Notes: generated by a model not told the origin, from the sequence alone. 64,000 nt of DNA from Halomonas alkalicola (GCF_030704205.1 NZ_CP131913.1:2108001-2172000); one strand, 5' to 3'. Shown: positions 47,308 through 56,329, counted from the first letter of the stretch. Made by a program: numbers and translations.

Positions 47308-49299
47308 ATGGTGGCGGAACTCGGTAACTTTGCGCTGATCCTGGCGCTCTGCCTGGCGCTGATCCAGAGCGTGCTGCCGCTGGTGGGTGCCCAGACCGGC
47401 AGCCTGCGGCTGATGCGCACGGGGGCCTTCCTGGCCAGCGGCCAGTTCGTCTTCCTGGCGATCGCCTACGGCGTGCTGACCTGGGCCTTCCTGGCCAATG
47501 ACTTCAGTGTGCGCTACGTGGCCAGCCACTCGGCGCTGAGCCAGCCGCTGATGTACAAGATCACCGCGGTGTGGGGAGGCCACGAGGGATCGCTGCTGCT
47601 GTGGGTGCTGATCCTCGGCCTCTGGGGCGTGGCGGTGGCGCGCTTCAGCCGCGCGCTGCCCCGCCAGATGCTGGCACGGGTGCTGGCGGTGATGGGCATG
47701 ATCTCGGTGGCCTTCATCGCCTTCACGGTCTTCACCTCCAATCCCTTCGACCGCATCGTGCCCGGTCCCCTGGATGGCCGCGGCATGAACCCGCTGCTCC
47801 AGGACCCGGGCATGATCCTGCACCCGCCGCTGCTCTACATGGGCTACGTGGGCACTGCGGTGGTCTTCGCCCTGGCCATGGCGGCGCTGATGGGCGGCCG
47901 CCTGGACGCCGCCTGGGCGCGATGGTCACGGCCCTGGACCACGGTGGCCTGGGTGTTCCTCACCCTGGGGATCGCCATGGGCTCCTGGTGGGCCTACTAC
48001 GAGCTGGGCTGGGGCGGCTGGTGGTTCTGGGACCCGGTGGAGAACGCCTCCTTCCTGCCCTGGCTCACCGCCACCGCCCTGCTGCACTCCCTGGCGGTGA
48101 CCGAGAAGCGCGGCGGCTTCAAGGTCTGGACCCTGATGCTGGCGATCATCACCTTCGCGCTGGTCGTGCTGGCGGCCTTCATCGTGCGCTCCGGGGTGAT
48201 CACCTCGGTGCATGCCTTTGCCACGGACCCGGACCGAGGCGTCTTCCTGCTCGCCATGCTGGCGGCGACCCTGCTGGGCTCGCTGACCCTCTACGCCTGG
48301 CGGGCGCCCCGGGTCGGCCTGGGCGGCGGCTTCCACTGGCTCTCCCGGGAGTCGCTGCTGCTGGCCAACAACGTGCTGCTCACCGTGGCCTTCGCAGCGG
48401 TCTTCATCGGCACCCTCTACCCGCTGGTGCTCGACGCCTTCGGCCTGGGCAAGATCTCGGTGGGCCCCCCCTACTTCGATACCGTCTTCGCGCCGCTGAT
48501 GCTGCCGCTGCTGCTGCTGGTGGGCCTCGGCCCCACGGTGATGTGGAAGCAGGCCACCCCCGCCGAGGTGGTGCGCCAGCTGCGCTGGGTGCTGCTGGCA
48601 AGCGTCGTGGCCGGCGGCCTGTGGCCGCTCACCCTGGGCGCCTGGCGCCCGCTCACCGCCCTGTCGCTGATGCTGGGCAGCTGGATCATCCTCACCGCGC
48701 TGCTCGATATCCGCAAGCGCCTCGCCGGCCGCCAGCCCCTGGCCACGCGCGTCCGCCGGGTGCTGCGCCCGAGCTTCCTGGGCATGCACCTGGCCCACGT
48801 GGGCCTGGCGCTGGTGGTGGTCGCCATCGCTATGGTCAACACCTACGAGGTGGAGCGCGACGTGCGCATGCAGCCGGGGGAGACCACCGCGGCGGCGGGC
48901 TTCGAGTTCACCCTGCTGCGCATGGAGGAGGTGCGCGGGCCCAACTATGACGCCGATCAGGCGGTGGTCGCGGTGACCCGCGACGGCCGCCCGGTGGCCA
49001 CCCTGCTGCCCCAGCGCCGCTACTACGACACCCAGCCCCAGAACCCCATGCACCAGGCCTCGCTGCATCGCGCGGCGACCCGCGACGTCTATGTCTCCCT
49101 GGGCGAGCGGCTGGTGGGGGATGCCTGGAGCTTCCGTCTCTACTACAAGCCCTACATGGCCTGGATGTGGAGCGGTGCCATCCTGCTCTCCCTGGGCGGC
49201 CTGCTGGCGGCCTGTGACAAGCGCTATCGGCTGGCCCGGCGCCGCGAGCGCGAGCCAGCGGCCACGCCGGGCGTCGGTCGGGAGGTGACCGCCTCATGA
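47308..49299 (+). CDS. ccmF: Cytochrome c haem lyase subunit CcmF
   Basis: 663 aa polytopic membrane protein (about 14-15 helices). Haem-handling WWD domain WGGWWFWDPVENASFLPWL, plus conserved HPPLLYMGYVG. It attaches haem to CxxCH apocytochromes together with CcmH/CcmI. Start ATG 47308 with GGGAGGGA; the open upstream extension is non-coding in character. ccmABCDE are not upstream (the cyclophilin gene is), so this is a partial cluster. Confidence 0.95.
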   Translation: MVAELGNFALILALCLALIQSVLPLVGAQTGSLRLMRTGAFLASGQFVFLAIAYGVLTWAFLANDFSVRYVASHSALSQPLMYKITAVWGGHEGSLLLWVLILGLWGVAVARFSRALPRQMLARVLAVMGMISVAFIAFTVFTSNPFDRIVPGPLDGRGMNPLLQDPGMILHPPLLYMGYVGTAVVFALAMAALMGGRLDAAWARWSRPWTTVAWVFLTLGIAMGSWWAYYELGWGGWWFWDPVENASFLPWLTATALLHSLAVTEKRGGFKVWTLMLAIITFALVVLAAFIVRSGVITSVHAFATDPDRGVFLLAMLAATLLGSLTLYAWRAPRVGLGGGFHWLSRESLLLANNVLLTVAFAAVFIGTLYPLVLDAFGLGKISVGPPYFDTVFAPLMLPLLLLVGLGPTVMWKQATPAEVVRQLRWVLLASVVAGGLWPLTLGAWRPLTALSLMLGSWIILTALLDIRKRLAGRQPLATRVRRVLRPSFLGMHLAHVGLALVVVAIAMVNTYEVERDVRMQPGETTAAAGFEFTLLRMEEVRGPNYDADQAVVAVTRDGRPVATLLPQRRYYDTQPQNPMHQASLHRAATRDVYVSLGERLVGDAWSFRLYYKPYMAWMWSGAILLSLGGLLAACDKRYRLARRREREPAATPGVGREVTAS

Positions 49300-49886
49300 A
49301 GCTCAAGCTGCTGATTCCGCTGGTAGCGGTGATGGCGCTGCTCGGCCTGCTGCTGCTCGGCCTGGGGCTCAACTCCCGGGACCTGCCCTCGCCCCTGGTG
49401 GGCAAGCCGGCGCCGGCCTTCACCCTGGAGGCCCTGGAGGATCCCGAGGTGCTGCTGACGGAGCAGGACTTCATCGGCGAGGTGGCGCTGGTCAACGTCT
49501 GGGCCACCTGGTGCAGCACCTGCCGCGCTGAGAAGCCGCTGCTGATGGAGCTTGCCCGCGGCGGCATCCCCATCCACGCCTTCAACTACCGGGACGAGCG
49601 CGACGCCGCGCTGCGCTACCTGGAGATGACCGACAGCCCCTACCGCACCATCGCCTACGACCCCGCGGGGGATGCCGGCATCGACTGGGGCGTCTACGCC
49701 ACCCCCGAGACCTATGTGCTCGATGCCGAGGGCATCATCCGCTACAAGCGCATCGGCCCGCTCAGCCGCCAGCTGCTCCTCGACGAGGTGCTGCCCCTGA
49801 TTGAAAAACTGAGAGCCGAGAAGCTGAGAGCCGAACAGCGGACGACGGAGAAACTGGGCGCCGAGTCGGCGGGGAGGGCGTCATGA
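49296..49886 (+). CDS. ccmG: Cytochrome c biogenesis thiol-disulfide protein CcmG/DsbE
   Basis: 196 aa membrane-anchored thioredoxin. N-terminal helix (4-26), GKPAPAFTLEALED, active site WATWCSTCRAEKP and the family's GVYATPETYVLD (cis-Pro). It reduces apocytochrome cysteines before haem attachment. The C-terminal tail has a short duplication (LRAEKLRAEQ). Overlaps ccmF and ccmH by 4 bp each. Confidence 0.95.
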   Translation: MKLKLLIPLVAVMALLGLLLLGLGLNSRDLPSPLVGKPAPAFTLEALEDPEVLLTEQDFIGEVALVNVWATWCSTCRAEKPLLMELARGGIPIHAFNYRDERDAALRYLEMTDSPYRTIAYDPAGDAGIDWGVYATPETYVLDAEGIIRYKRIGPLSRQLLLDEVLPLIEKLRAEKLRAEQRTTEKLGAESAGRAS

Positions 49887-50356
49887 ACCGCTGGCTGGCA
49901 GGCCTGCTCATGCTGCTGGCGCTGGCGCTCTCGCCCGGCATCGCCCTGGCCACGGCCATCGGCGAGCCGCTTGCCTTCGACAGCGAGGCCCAGCGCCAGC
50001 AGTACGAGGCGCTGACCCGGGAGCTGCGCTGCACGGTGTGCCAGAGCGAGACGATCCACGAGTCCAACGCCGAGCTCGCCGCCGACATGCGCCGGCGGGT
50101 CTACCAGATGACCCGGGACGGCATGTCCGCCGAGGCCATCGTCGACTTCATGGTGGCGCGCTACGGCGACTACGTGCGCTACCGGCCGCCGCTGCAGGCC
50201 AATACGGCGCTGCTCTGGGCGAGCCCCTTCCTGCTCTTCGGCGGCGGCCTGCTGGTCTGGTGGCAGGTGATGCGCCGGCGCGCCCGGCCCGATGACGAGC
50301 CCCACTTCACCGACCAGGAGCGTGCGGCGCTGGAGCGCCTGCGCCGTGGCGACTGA
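49883..50356 (+). CDS. ccmH: Cytochrome c maturation protein CcmH
   Basis: 157 aa. Signal peptide (cut near ALATA), redox motif LRCTVCQSETI (CxxC), a three-helix domain and a C-terminal membrane helix (about 108-128), with RYGDYVRYRPP as in the family. It presents the apocytochrome to CcmF. Confidence 0.95.
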   Translation: MNRWLAGLLMLLALALSPGIALATAIGEPLAFDSEAQRQQYEALTRELRCTVCQSETIHESNAELAADMRRRVYQMTRDGMSAEAIVDFMVARYGDYVRYRPPLQANTALLWASPFLLFGGGLLVWWQVMRRRARPDDEPHFTDQERAALERLRRGD

Positions 50357-50374
50357 CCCCGGAGGTCCGACGAG

Positions 50375-51256
50375 ATGAATGGCGTCTTCCTGCTGCTGGC
50401 CCTGGGCCTCTGCCTGCTGGCCCTGGCCTTCGTGCTGATACCGCTGCTGCGTGAACCCCGCGCGGCCGGCCCCGATCGCCGCGAGGTGCTGCTGGCGGTG
50501 CACCGCGACCGCGTCGCCGAGCTCGACCAGGACCTGGCGGCCGGCACCCTGACCGCCGAGCGCCACGCCCGCGCCCTGGCCGACCTGGAGCGCGAGCTGC
50601 TCGACAGCGGTGTGCTGGAGGCCGATGCCGGCGCCGGCAGTGAGGGCCGCGGCCAGCGCCGCCTGGCCCAGGTCGCCGCCGTGGCCAGCATGGCGCTGCT
50701 GCCCTTCCTGGCCATCGGCACCTACCTCTCGGTGGGCTACAGCGAGGAGGTGTTCGCCGCCCGCGCTCCGGCCGGCCAGGTGACGATGCCGCCCGAGCAG
50801 GTCGAGCCCAGCGACGAGGAGATGACCCGCGAGTTCACCCGGCTGGTGGAGGGGCTGCAGGTGCGCCTGGCCCAGGACCCGGCCGACCTCCAGGGCTGGG
50901 TGCTGCTGGGCCGGACGCTGACCTTCCTCGACGAGTTCGAGGCCGCCGGCCGCGCCTTCGGCGAGGCGCTGCGCCACGGTGGCGACCGTGACCCCGAGGT
51001 GCTGGTGCGCTACGCCGATGTGCTGGCCGAGCTCGAGGGGGGGCTTGCGGGTGAGCCGGCGGCGCTGATCGAGCAGGCGCTGGCCATCGACCCCGAGCAC
51101 GCCCAGGGGCTGTGGCTTGCCGGCACCCGCGCCTACCAGGACGAGGCCTTCGACGAGGCCCGCGCCTACTGGGAGCGCCTGCTGGCGGTGCTGCCCGCGG
51201 AGTCGGCCGAGGCCGAGGTGATCCGCGGCAACCTGGCGGAAATGACGCTGCGCTAG
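50375..51256 (+). CDS. ccmI: Cytochrome c maturation chaperone CcmI
   Basis: 293 aa. Two membrane helices (about 4-24 and 95-117) and C-terminal TPR repeats (about 145-290: LQGWVLLGRTLTFLDEFEAAGRAF, HAQGLWLAGTRAYQDEAFDEARAYWERLL). It binds apocytochrome C-termini for the CcmF-CcmH lyase. 18 bp after ccmH. Confidence 0.9.
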   Translation: MNGVFLLLALGLCLLALAFVLIPLLREPRAAGPDRREVLLAVHRDRVAELDQDLAAGTLTAERHARALADLERELLDSGVLEADAGAGSEGRGQRRLAQVAAVASMALLPFLAIGTYLSVGYSEEVFAARAPAGQVTMPPEQVEPSDEEMTREFTRLVEGLQVRLAQDPADLQGWVLLGRTLTFLDEFEAAGRAFGEALRHGGDRDPEVLVRYADVLAELEGGLAGEPAALIEQALAIDPEHAQGLWLAGTRAYQDEAFDEARAYWERLLAVLPAESAEAEVIRGNLAEMTLR

Positions 51257-51282
51257 CCCGGGAAAGGGTCAAGGAGGCCAAG

Positions 51283-52050
51283 ATGACAGTCCGCTTCACC
51301 CGGGAGACCCTGCGCATCCTGCATCAGGTGCCGCTGTTCACCGGCCTCACCGAGGAGACCCTGGCGCTGCTGGCGCGGGGTGCCCATGAGCGCTGCTGCC
51401 CCCGCGGCACCCGGCTGTTCGCCCAGGGCGAGCCCGCCGATCGCTTCTTCGTGGTGCTCGACGGCTGGGTGAAGCTCTACCGCGACAGCCCCGATGGCAG
51501 CGAATGCATGGTGGGGCTCTTCACCCGCGGCGACTCCTTCGCCGAGGCGGCGATGTTCGACCGCCAGGGCTTCCCCGTGAACGCCGGCGTGGCCGAGGAC
51601 GCTCGACTGCTGGTCTTTCCGGCCGAGCCCTTCCTGGACACCCTGCACGAGCACCACGGCCTGACGCTCAACCTGCTGGCCAACCTGACCGGCATGCTGC
51701 GGGCGCTGGTGCTGCAGCTCGACCAGCTCACCAACCAGTCGACTCACCAGCGGCTGGCGGCCTTCCTGCTCTCGCTATGCCCCGACGATGCCCCCCGTGC
51801 CACCGTCAGCCTGCCCTGCGACAAGATGCTGATCGCCGCTCGCCTGGGCATGAAGCCGGAGAGCTTCTCCCGGGCCATGGCGCGCCTGCGGGCCTTCGGC
51901 GTGCGCTGCGAGCGCAACTGCGTCCACCTTGAGGACCTGCCGGCCCTGCGCCAGCTGGTCCGCGGGGGAGAGTCGCGCCCCCTGCCCGCCTGCCCCGGCC
52001 TCAGCGGCAGCCGGGGGCTGGACGCCGTTTCGTCACGACCCATGACATAA
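51283..52050 (+). CDS. dnr: Crp/Fnr-family regulator, Dnr/Nnr type
   Basis: 255 aa. Cyclic-nucleotide-like sensor domain (LFAQGEPADRFFVVLDGWVKLYR, GDSFAEAAMF), a dimer helix and an HTH with recognition helix KPESFSRAMARLRAFG, close to Pseudomonas Dnr (PETFSR). The four iron-sulfur Cys of FNR are absent; the cysteines seen (e.g. ERCCPRG) are not in FNR spacing. Dnr-type proteins sense NO through haem and switch on denitrification genes. AAGGAGG ribosome site. Located between ccmI and nirS. Confidence 0.85.
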   Translation: MTVRFTRETLRILHQVPLFTGLTEETLALLARGAHERCCPRGTRLFAQGEPADRFFVVLDGWVKLYRDSPDGSECMVGLFTRGDSFAEAAMFDRQGFPVNAGVAEDARLLVFPAEPFLDTLHEHHGLTLNLLANLTGMLRALVLQLDQLTNQSTHQRLAAFLLSLCPDDAPRATVSLPCDKMLIAARLGMKPESFSRAMARLRAFGVRCERNCVHLEDLPALRQLVRGGESRPLPACPGLSGSRGLDAVSSRPMT

Positions 52051-52055
52051 GTCAA
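52042..52055 (+). promoter_or_regulatory. Dnr/FNR-type box, distal, upstream of nirS
   Basis: ATGAC-ATAA-GTCAA, one mismatch from TTGAC-N4-GTCAA. Overlaps the dnr stop codon and is 30 bp, about three helical turns, upstream of the second box. Confidence 0.6.
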
Positions 52056-52071
52056 CGCTCCGGTTTGCCAC

Positions 52072-52085
52072 TTGACCACTGTCAA
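52072..52085 (+). promoter_or_regulatory. Dnr/FNR-type box, proximal, upstream of nirS
   Basis: TTGAC-CACT-GTCAA, a perfect palindrome of the FNR/Dnr type. A -10-like TACTTA at 52111-52116 places the box near -41.5 of a start at about 52120, the class II activator position. nirS starts at 52220. Confidence 0.8.
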
Positions 52086-52219
52086 GTGAGTAAAGAAGTA
52101 AAGCTGCTACTACTTATTGGCAGGTGGAGGGTGTCTCCCCGGGTTGTCGAATCGCCGACCCGGGCCACGCGAGGCTCTCTCCAGACCCTACCCCACGGGG
52201 AAACAGAGCGAGGCACGTT

Positions 52220-53839
52220 ATGCACAAGAAAGCACTGAGCAAGGGGATCTTCGCCCTCAGCTTCCCGCTGGCCGCCATGATGGCGGGCGGCGCGCAGGCG
52301 GCGGCACCGGAGATGACCGCAGAGGAGTTGGACCGCGCCGGCAACATCTACTTCCAGCGCTGTGCCGGCTGTCACGGCACCCTGCGCGCTGGCGCCACCG
52401 GTCCCGGGCTCTTGCCCGAGAGCACCATCGAGATGGGCCAGCGCCGTCTGGAGAGCATCATCACCTTCGGCACCGAAGGCGGGATGAACAACTTCGACGG
52501 CATTCTGGATGAGGAGGAGATCACCCTGATCTCCAAGTACATCCAGCAGACCCCGGAAGAGCCGCCGGAGATGTCCCTGGCCGATATCCGCGAGACCTGG
52601 ACCATCGTGGTCCCCGAGGAGGAGTGGCCGGATTCGCCCCAGCATGATCGCAACTGGGAAAACTTCATGGTCACCATCCTGCGTGACCGCGGCGCCATGG
52701 GCATCATCGACGGCGACACCAAGGAGCTGGTCACCGAGGCCGAGACCGGATACGCCGTGCACGTCGCCAAGTCGAGCTCCGACGGACGCTTCTGGTACGT
52801 CCAGGGCCGCGACGGTCGCCTCTCCAAGATCGACCTGTGGATGGATCCGCCCCAGGTGACCGCCGAGGTGTTCATCGGCATCGACGCCCGCGACGTGGCC
52901 GTCTCCCACTATGGCGAGTGGGCCGACAAGTACGTCATCGGCGGCGGCTACTGCCCCCCCCACTTCGTGATCGCCGACGCCCACACCATGGAGCCGCTGA
53001 AGGTGGTCTCCACCCGGGGCTACGACACCGAGGGCAACTACGTCCACGAGGCCCGCGTGGCGGCGCTCTATGACACGCCCCATGCGCCTACCTTCCTGGT
53101 CAACGTCAAGGAGACCGGACAGGTCTGGCAGGTCGACTACAGCGACATCGACAACCTGCGCATCGACCACATTGCCTCCGCCGAGTACCTCCACGACGGC
53201 TTCTTCGACTCCACCGGCCGCTACTTCATGATCGCGGCCAACTTCAGCAACAAGATGGCCTTCATCGACACCGTGGAGCGCAAGCTCGTCAGCCTGCTCA
53301 ACACCGGGCAGATCCCGCACCCGGGTCCGGGCGCCAACTGGATCGATCCCGAGTGCGGCCCGGTGGCCGGCACCACCCACCTGGGTCAGGGCCTGATGAC
53401 CTTCTGGGGCACCGATCCCGAAGGGCATCCGGATCATGCCTGGGAGATCTGCGGCACCGTCGAGACCGACGGCCCCGGCCTGTTCGTGCGCAGCCACCCG
53501 AACTCCCCGCACGTCTGGATCGATCAGGCGATGCACCCGGAGGCCGACGTCAACCAGTGGGTCATGGTCATGGACAAGGAGACCCGCGAGCTGACTCCGA
53601 TCCACGTCGCCGACCGTCCCGCCGAGCATGACGCCGTGGCGGTGCACATGGAGTACGACCAGTCCGGTACCGAGGTGTGGGTCTCCATCTGGGCCCGCGG
53701 CCGCGGCCACCAGGATGACGGCGCCATCGTGATCTACGACGACAAGACCCTGGAAGAGAAGGCCCGGGTCGAGAACCTGAACACGCCGACCGGCAAGTTC
53801 AACGTCTACAACCGTCTCAAGAAGTACGAGCGCGGCTAG
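52220..53839 (+). CDS. nirS: Cytochrome cd1 nitrite reductase NirS
   Basis: 539 aa periplasmic enzyme reducing nitrite to NO. Signal peptide (about 1-28, cut near GAQA-AAPE), haem c CAGCHG (C48-H52), then an eight-bladed propeller for haem d1 with the proximal-His region TGYAVHVAK, IDLWMDPP, DKYVIGGGYCPPHFVIADAHTMEP, VHEARVAAL and YLHDGFFDSTGRYF (distal His positions), ending LNTPTGKFNVYN. Somewhat divergent from Pseudomonas NirS (one residue short around the first distal His). No haem d1 genes in the window. Start ATG 52220. Confidence 0.92.
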   Translation: MHKKALSKGIFALSFPLAAMMAGGAQAAAPEMTAEELDRAGNIYFQRCAGCHGTLRAGATGPGLLPESTIEMGQRRLESIITFGTEGGMNNFDGILDEEEITLISKYIQQTPEEPPEMSLADIRETWTIVVPEEEWPDSPQHDRNWENFMVTILRDRGAMGIIDGDTKELVTEAETGYAVHVAKSSSDGRFWYVQGRDGRLSKIDLWMDPPQVTAEVFIGIDARDVAVSHYGEWADKYVIGGGYCPPHFVIADAHTMEPLKVVSTRGYDTEGNYVHEARVAALYDTPHAPTFLVNVKETGQVWQVDYSDIDNLRIDHIASAEYLHDGFFDSTGRYFMIAANFSNKMAFIDTVERKLVSLLNTGQIPHPGPGANWIDPECGPVAGTTHLGQGLMTFWGTDPEGHPDHAWEICGTVETDGPGLFVRSHPNSPHVWIDQAMHPEADVNQWVMVMDKETRELTPIHVADRPAEHDAVAVHMEYDQSGTEVWVSIWARGRGHQDDGAIVIYDDKTLEEKARVENLNTPTGKFNVYNRLKKYERG

Positions 53840-53847
53840 GCCGCCCC

Positions 53848-53880
53848 GCCGGAGCGCCCTCGGGCGCTCCGGCTCCTTTT
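53848..53880 (+). terminator. Terminator after nirS
   Basis: GCCGGAGCGCCC / GGGCGCTCCGGC, a perfect 12-bp stem (53848-53873) followed by TCCTTTT. Some read-through could still feed the next gene. Confidence 0.85.
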
Positions 53881-54005
53881 CCAGCCATTCTCGCCTTCCC
53901 GGACGCAGGACGCCGGAGTGGCTGGGCAAGGGGCCGGACACCATAACGAAAGCAAGGCATCTCGAGAGCAGGCATCTGCTGTCATGACATTTTCGGGAGA
54001 CTGAC

Positions 54006-55673
54006 ATGCTGAGGGAGCGACTGCGCAACTGGCGCAAGTTAACGATCATGGGGGCGTCGCTGGGGGCCGTGGCGGTCTTCTTCGTCGCCGGTATCCTCTT
54101 CTGGGGTGGCTTCAACACGGTGATGGAAGCCACCAACAACATGAAGTTCTGCAGCTCCGCCTGCCACGAGATGAGCTGGGTCTACGACGAGTACAAGGAC
54201 CGCCCCCACTACCACAACAAGTCGGGCGTGGGGGCCACCTGCTCCGACTGCCACGTGCCCGACGCCTGGGGGCCCAAGATGATCCGCAAGATCGAGGCCA
54301 GCCGCGAGGTGTGGCACTGGATGCTGGGGACCATCAACACCAAGGAGAAGTTCGAGGACAAGCGGCTGCATCTGGCCGAGAACGTCTGGCGCTCCATGCT
54401 GCGCACCGACTCCCGCGAATGCCGCAACTGCCACGACTGGTCCGCCATGGACCTGGAGCAGCAGCCGGCCCGCGCCGCCCGTGAGCACGCCCGTGCCTTC
54501 GAGCAGGGCCAGACCTGCATCGAGTGCCACCAGGGCATCGCCCACGAGCTGCCCGAGGCCTGGGACGAGTCCGAGGTGTGGGCCGCCCGCTTCGAGCACG
54601 ACGAGCCGGAGACCGACCTGGCCGAGCGCGGCGAGCCGGCGATGCCGCTGGAGGCCGAGGAGCTGGGCGACGCCGTGGCCGCCGAGGGCGATATCGCCTC
54701 CGGTCTGGCCTGGGACGAGGTGCCGGCGCTGGACGTGACCCTCTTCATGCCGGGCCAGACCTCCATCGAGTGGATCCAGGACGGCAGCTCCCACGGCGGC
54801 GGGCGCGCCTTCAGCTTCGGCGACCGCTGCATCTGGTGCCACGCCGGCGAGGAGGCGCAGATCGGTGCCCTGGCCACCAGCGCCGAGAAGATCGAGACCT
54901 ATGACCTGGGCGACAAGCGCGGCCATATCCCGATGACCGTGCAGACCGCCTTCGATGACGACTACCTCTACATGCGCTTCCAGTGGGAAGACGCCGAGCA
55001 TGCGCCGCTGCCCTTCGTCGATGGCGGCATGATGGACCCGGAGAACGAGATCAAGCTGACTGTCAGCTTCGCCGATGACCGCGTCGACATGGCCGACCGC
55101 GGCGGCTGCTGGGCGAGCTGCCACCACGACTCCACCTACATGCCGGACGCCCCCGACCAGGAGGCCCTGGAGCAGAGCGAACTGGCCGAGCGCCTGGCGC
55201 TGATGGACGGCGTGACCAAGTACCTCTCCGAGAGCCGGACCGAGATCGAGGTGCGCGGCCGTCGCGGCGCCGCCCGCGGCGGCTGGGACAAGCTCAAGGA
55301 GAGCGAGGAGATCGACGAGCTGTTCGCAGGCGGGGTCTACCTGGACATGGCGCGCTTCAAGAGCGGCAGCGAGCGCACCGAGTCCGGCTATATCCTCGAG
55401 CAGCGCCACTTCAACGAGAGCGAGGCGGTGGTGTTCAGCGCCAGCAAGGAGGACGGTGTCTGGACTGCCTACATGACCCGCGCCCTGCGCACCGGTCAGC
55501 AGGGCGACAAGCCGCTCTCCCTGGACGGCAAGTACAACATCAACTTCGCGCTTCACGATGACCATGCCTCCTCCCGCTTCCACCACGTCTCCTGGCAGCA
55601 CGGCCTGATGTTCGGCGCCGACGAGGTGGACGAGGAGCTGGTCGAGATCAACGCCACGCGCATCGAGCGCTGA
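54006..55673 (+). CDS. NirT/NapC tetraheme domain fused to an ethylbenzene-dehydrogenase-like haem domain
   Basis: 555 aa. One N-terminal membrane helix (about 15-36), then a NirT-like domain (to about 190) with haem sites at C49, C79 (CSDCH), C139 (CRNCH) and C171 (CIECH); the first is CSSACH, CX3CH instead of the usual CX2CH. The C-terminal part (about 225-550) resembles ethylbenzene-dehydrogenase-related haem proteins with CIWCH (C275) and CWASCH (C368, again CX3CH). It probably carries quinol electrons to NirS, encoded just upstream. Up to six haems. Start ATG with GGGAGA upstream. Confidence 0.82.
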   Translation: MLRERLRNWRKLTIMGASLGAVAVFFVAGILFWGGFNTVMEATNNMKFCSSACHEMSWVYDEYKDRPHYHNKSGVGATCSDCHVPDAWGPKMIRKIEASREVWHWMLGTINTKEKFEDKRLHLAENVWRSMLRTDSRECRNCHDWSAMDLEQQPARAAREHARAFEQGQTCIECHQGIAHELPEAWDESEVWAARFEHDEPETDLAERGEPAMPLEAEELGDAVAAEGDIASGLAWDEVPALDVTLFMPGQTSIEWIQDGSSHGGGRAFSFGDRCIWCHAGEEAQIGALATSAEKIETYDLGDKRGHIPMTVQTAFDDDYLYMRFQWEDAEHAPLPFVDGGMMDPENEIKLTVSFADDRVDMADRGGCWASCHHDSTYMPDAPDQEALEQSELAERLALMDGVTKYLSESRTEIEVRGRRGAARGGWDKLKESEEIDELFAGGVYLDMARFKSGSERTESGYILEQRHFNESEAVVFSASKEDGVWTAYMTRALRTGQQGDKPLSLDGKYNINFALHDDHASSRFHHVSWQHGLMFGADEVDEELVEINATRIER

Positions 55674-55687
55674 GAGAAGGAGGTGGC

Positions 55688-56239
55688 ATGAGTCAAGCGA
55701 GGCAGTTCCGCGGCTGGATCGGCGCCCTGGCGCCGGCCCTGCTGCTGGTCACCGGGGCGGCCCTGGCCGCCCCGACCATCACCGGCTACGGCAGCGCCGA
55801 GTTCGGCATGTCCCCCGACGAGGTGCGCGAGCGCCTGGCCGCGGATGGCGTGACCGACGTCACCGAGGAGCAGACCGCCGACGGCGACCTGCTGATCGAT
55901 GGCCGCCTGGGCGGCGACCCTGCGGTGGAGACCGACCTGCGCTATGTCTTCCCCGCGGGCAGTGAGCAGCTGGCGCTGGTGGTGGCCTTCCATCCCGAGG
56001 TGGACGATCACCCCGCGGTCAAGGAGCGGCTGACGGCCGAGTACGGCCAGCCATGGGGGGAGGAGATGGCCGAGTGGTGGCTGGAGCAGCTTGCCGAGGG
56101 CATGCCGGCTACCCCGCTGGGCTTCTCCGCCTGGGGCGGCGACGAGCAGCAGCGCGACCGTTTCGTGCGGCTGTGGACCTTCGAGGAGTACCTGACCGTG
56201 GAGTATCTGGACAATCGGCGGCTCTCCGGTCGCCAGTAG
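55688..56239 (+). CDS. Periplasmic protein of unknown function in the nir operon
   Basis: 183 aa with a signal peptide (cut near ALA-APTI, residue 28) and no haem or metal motif. It begins after cleavage TITGYGSAEFGMSPDEVRER, similar in style to periplasmic proteins with an FGMS..EV start. AAGGAGG ribosome site; 14 bp after the multihaem gene, so co-transcribed. May help assembly or act as a partner of the cytochromes; this is inference from context. Confidence 0.7.
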   Translation: MSQARQFRGWIGALAPALLLVTGAALAAPTITGYGSAEFGMSPDEVRERLAADGVTDVTEEQTADGDLLIDGRLGGDPAVETDLRYVFPAGSEQLALVVAFHPEVDDHPAVKERLTAEYGQPWGEEMAEWWLEQLAEGMPATPLGFSAWGGDEQQRDRFVRLWTFEEYLTVEYLDNRRLSGRQ

Positions 56240-56265
56240 TTGCCCCCACCATCCTGTTGCACCCT

Positions 56266-56290
56266 GGGCCGCCCTTCGGCGCGGCCCTTT
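56266..56290 (+). terminator. Terminator of the nir operon
   Basis: GGGCCGC-CCTTCGGC-GCGGCCC followed by TTT, 26 bp past the last gene; it also separates it from the convergent gene. Confidence 0.75.
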
Positions 56291-56329
56291 GCATGAGAAG
56301 CCGCGGGTCGCGGGCTGGGCATCCTCGCG

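Noticed and set aside
49800..49840. Short direct repeat GAGAGCCGA(G/A) in the ccmG tail
   Set aside because: A small in-frame duplication (LRAEKLRAE) in a variable tail; no sign of function.
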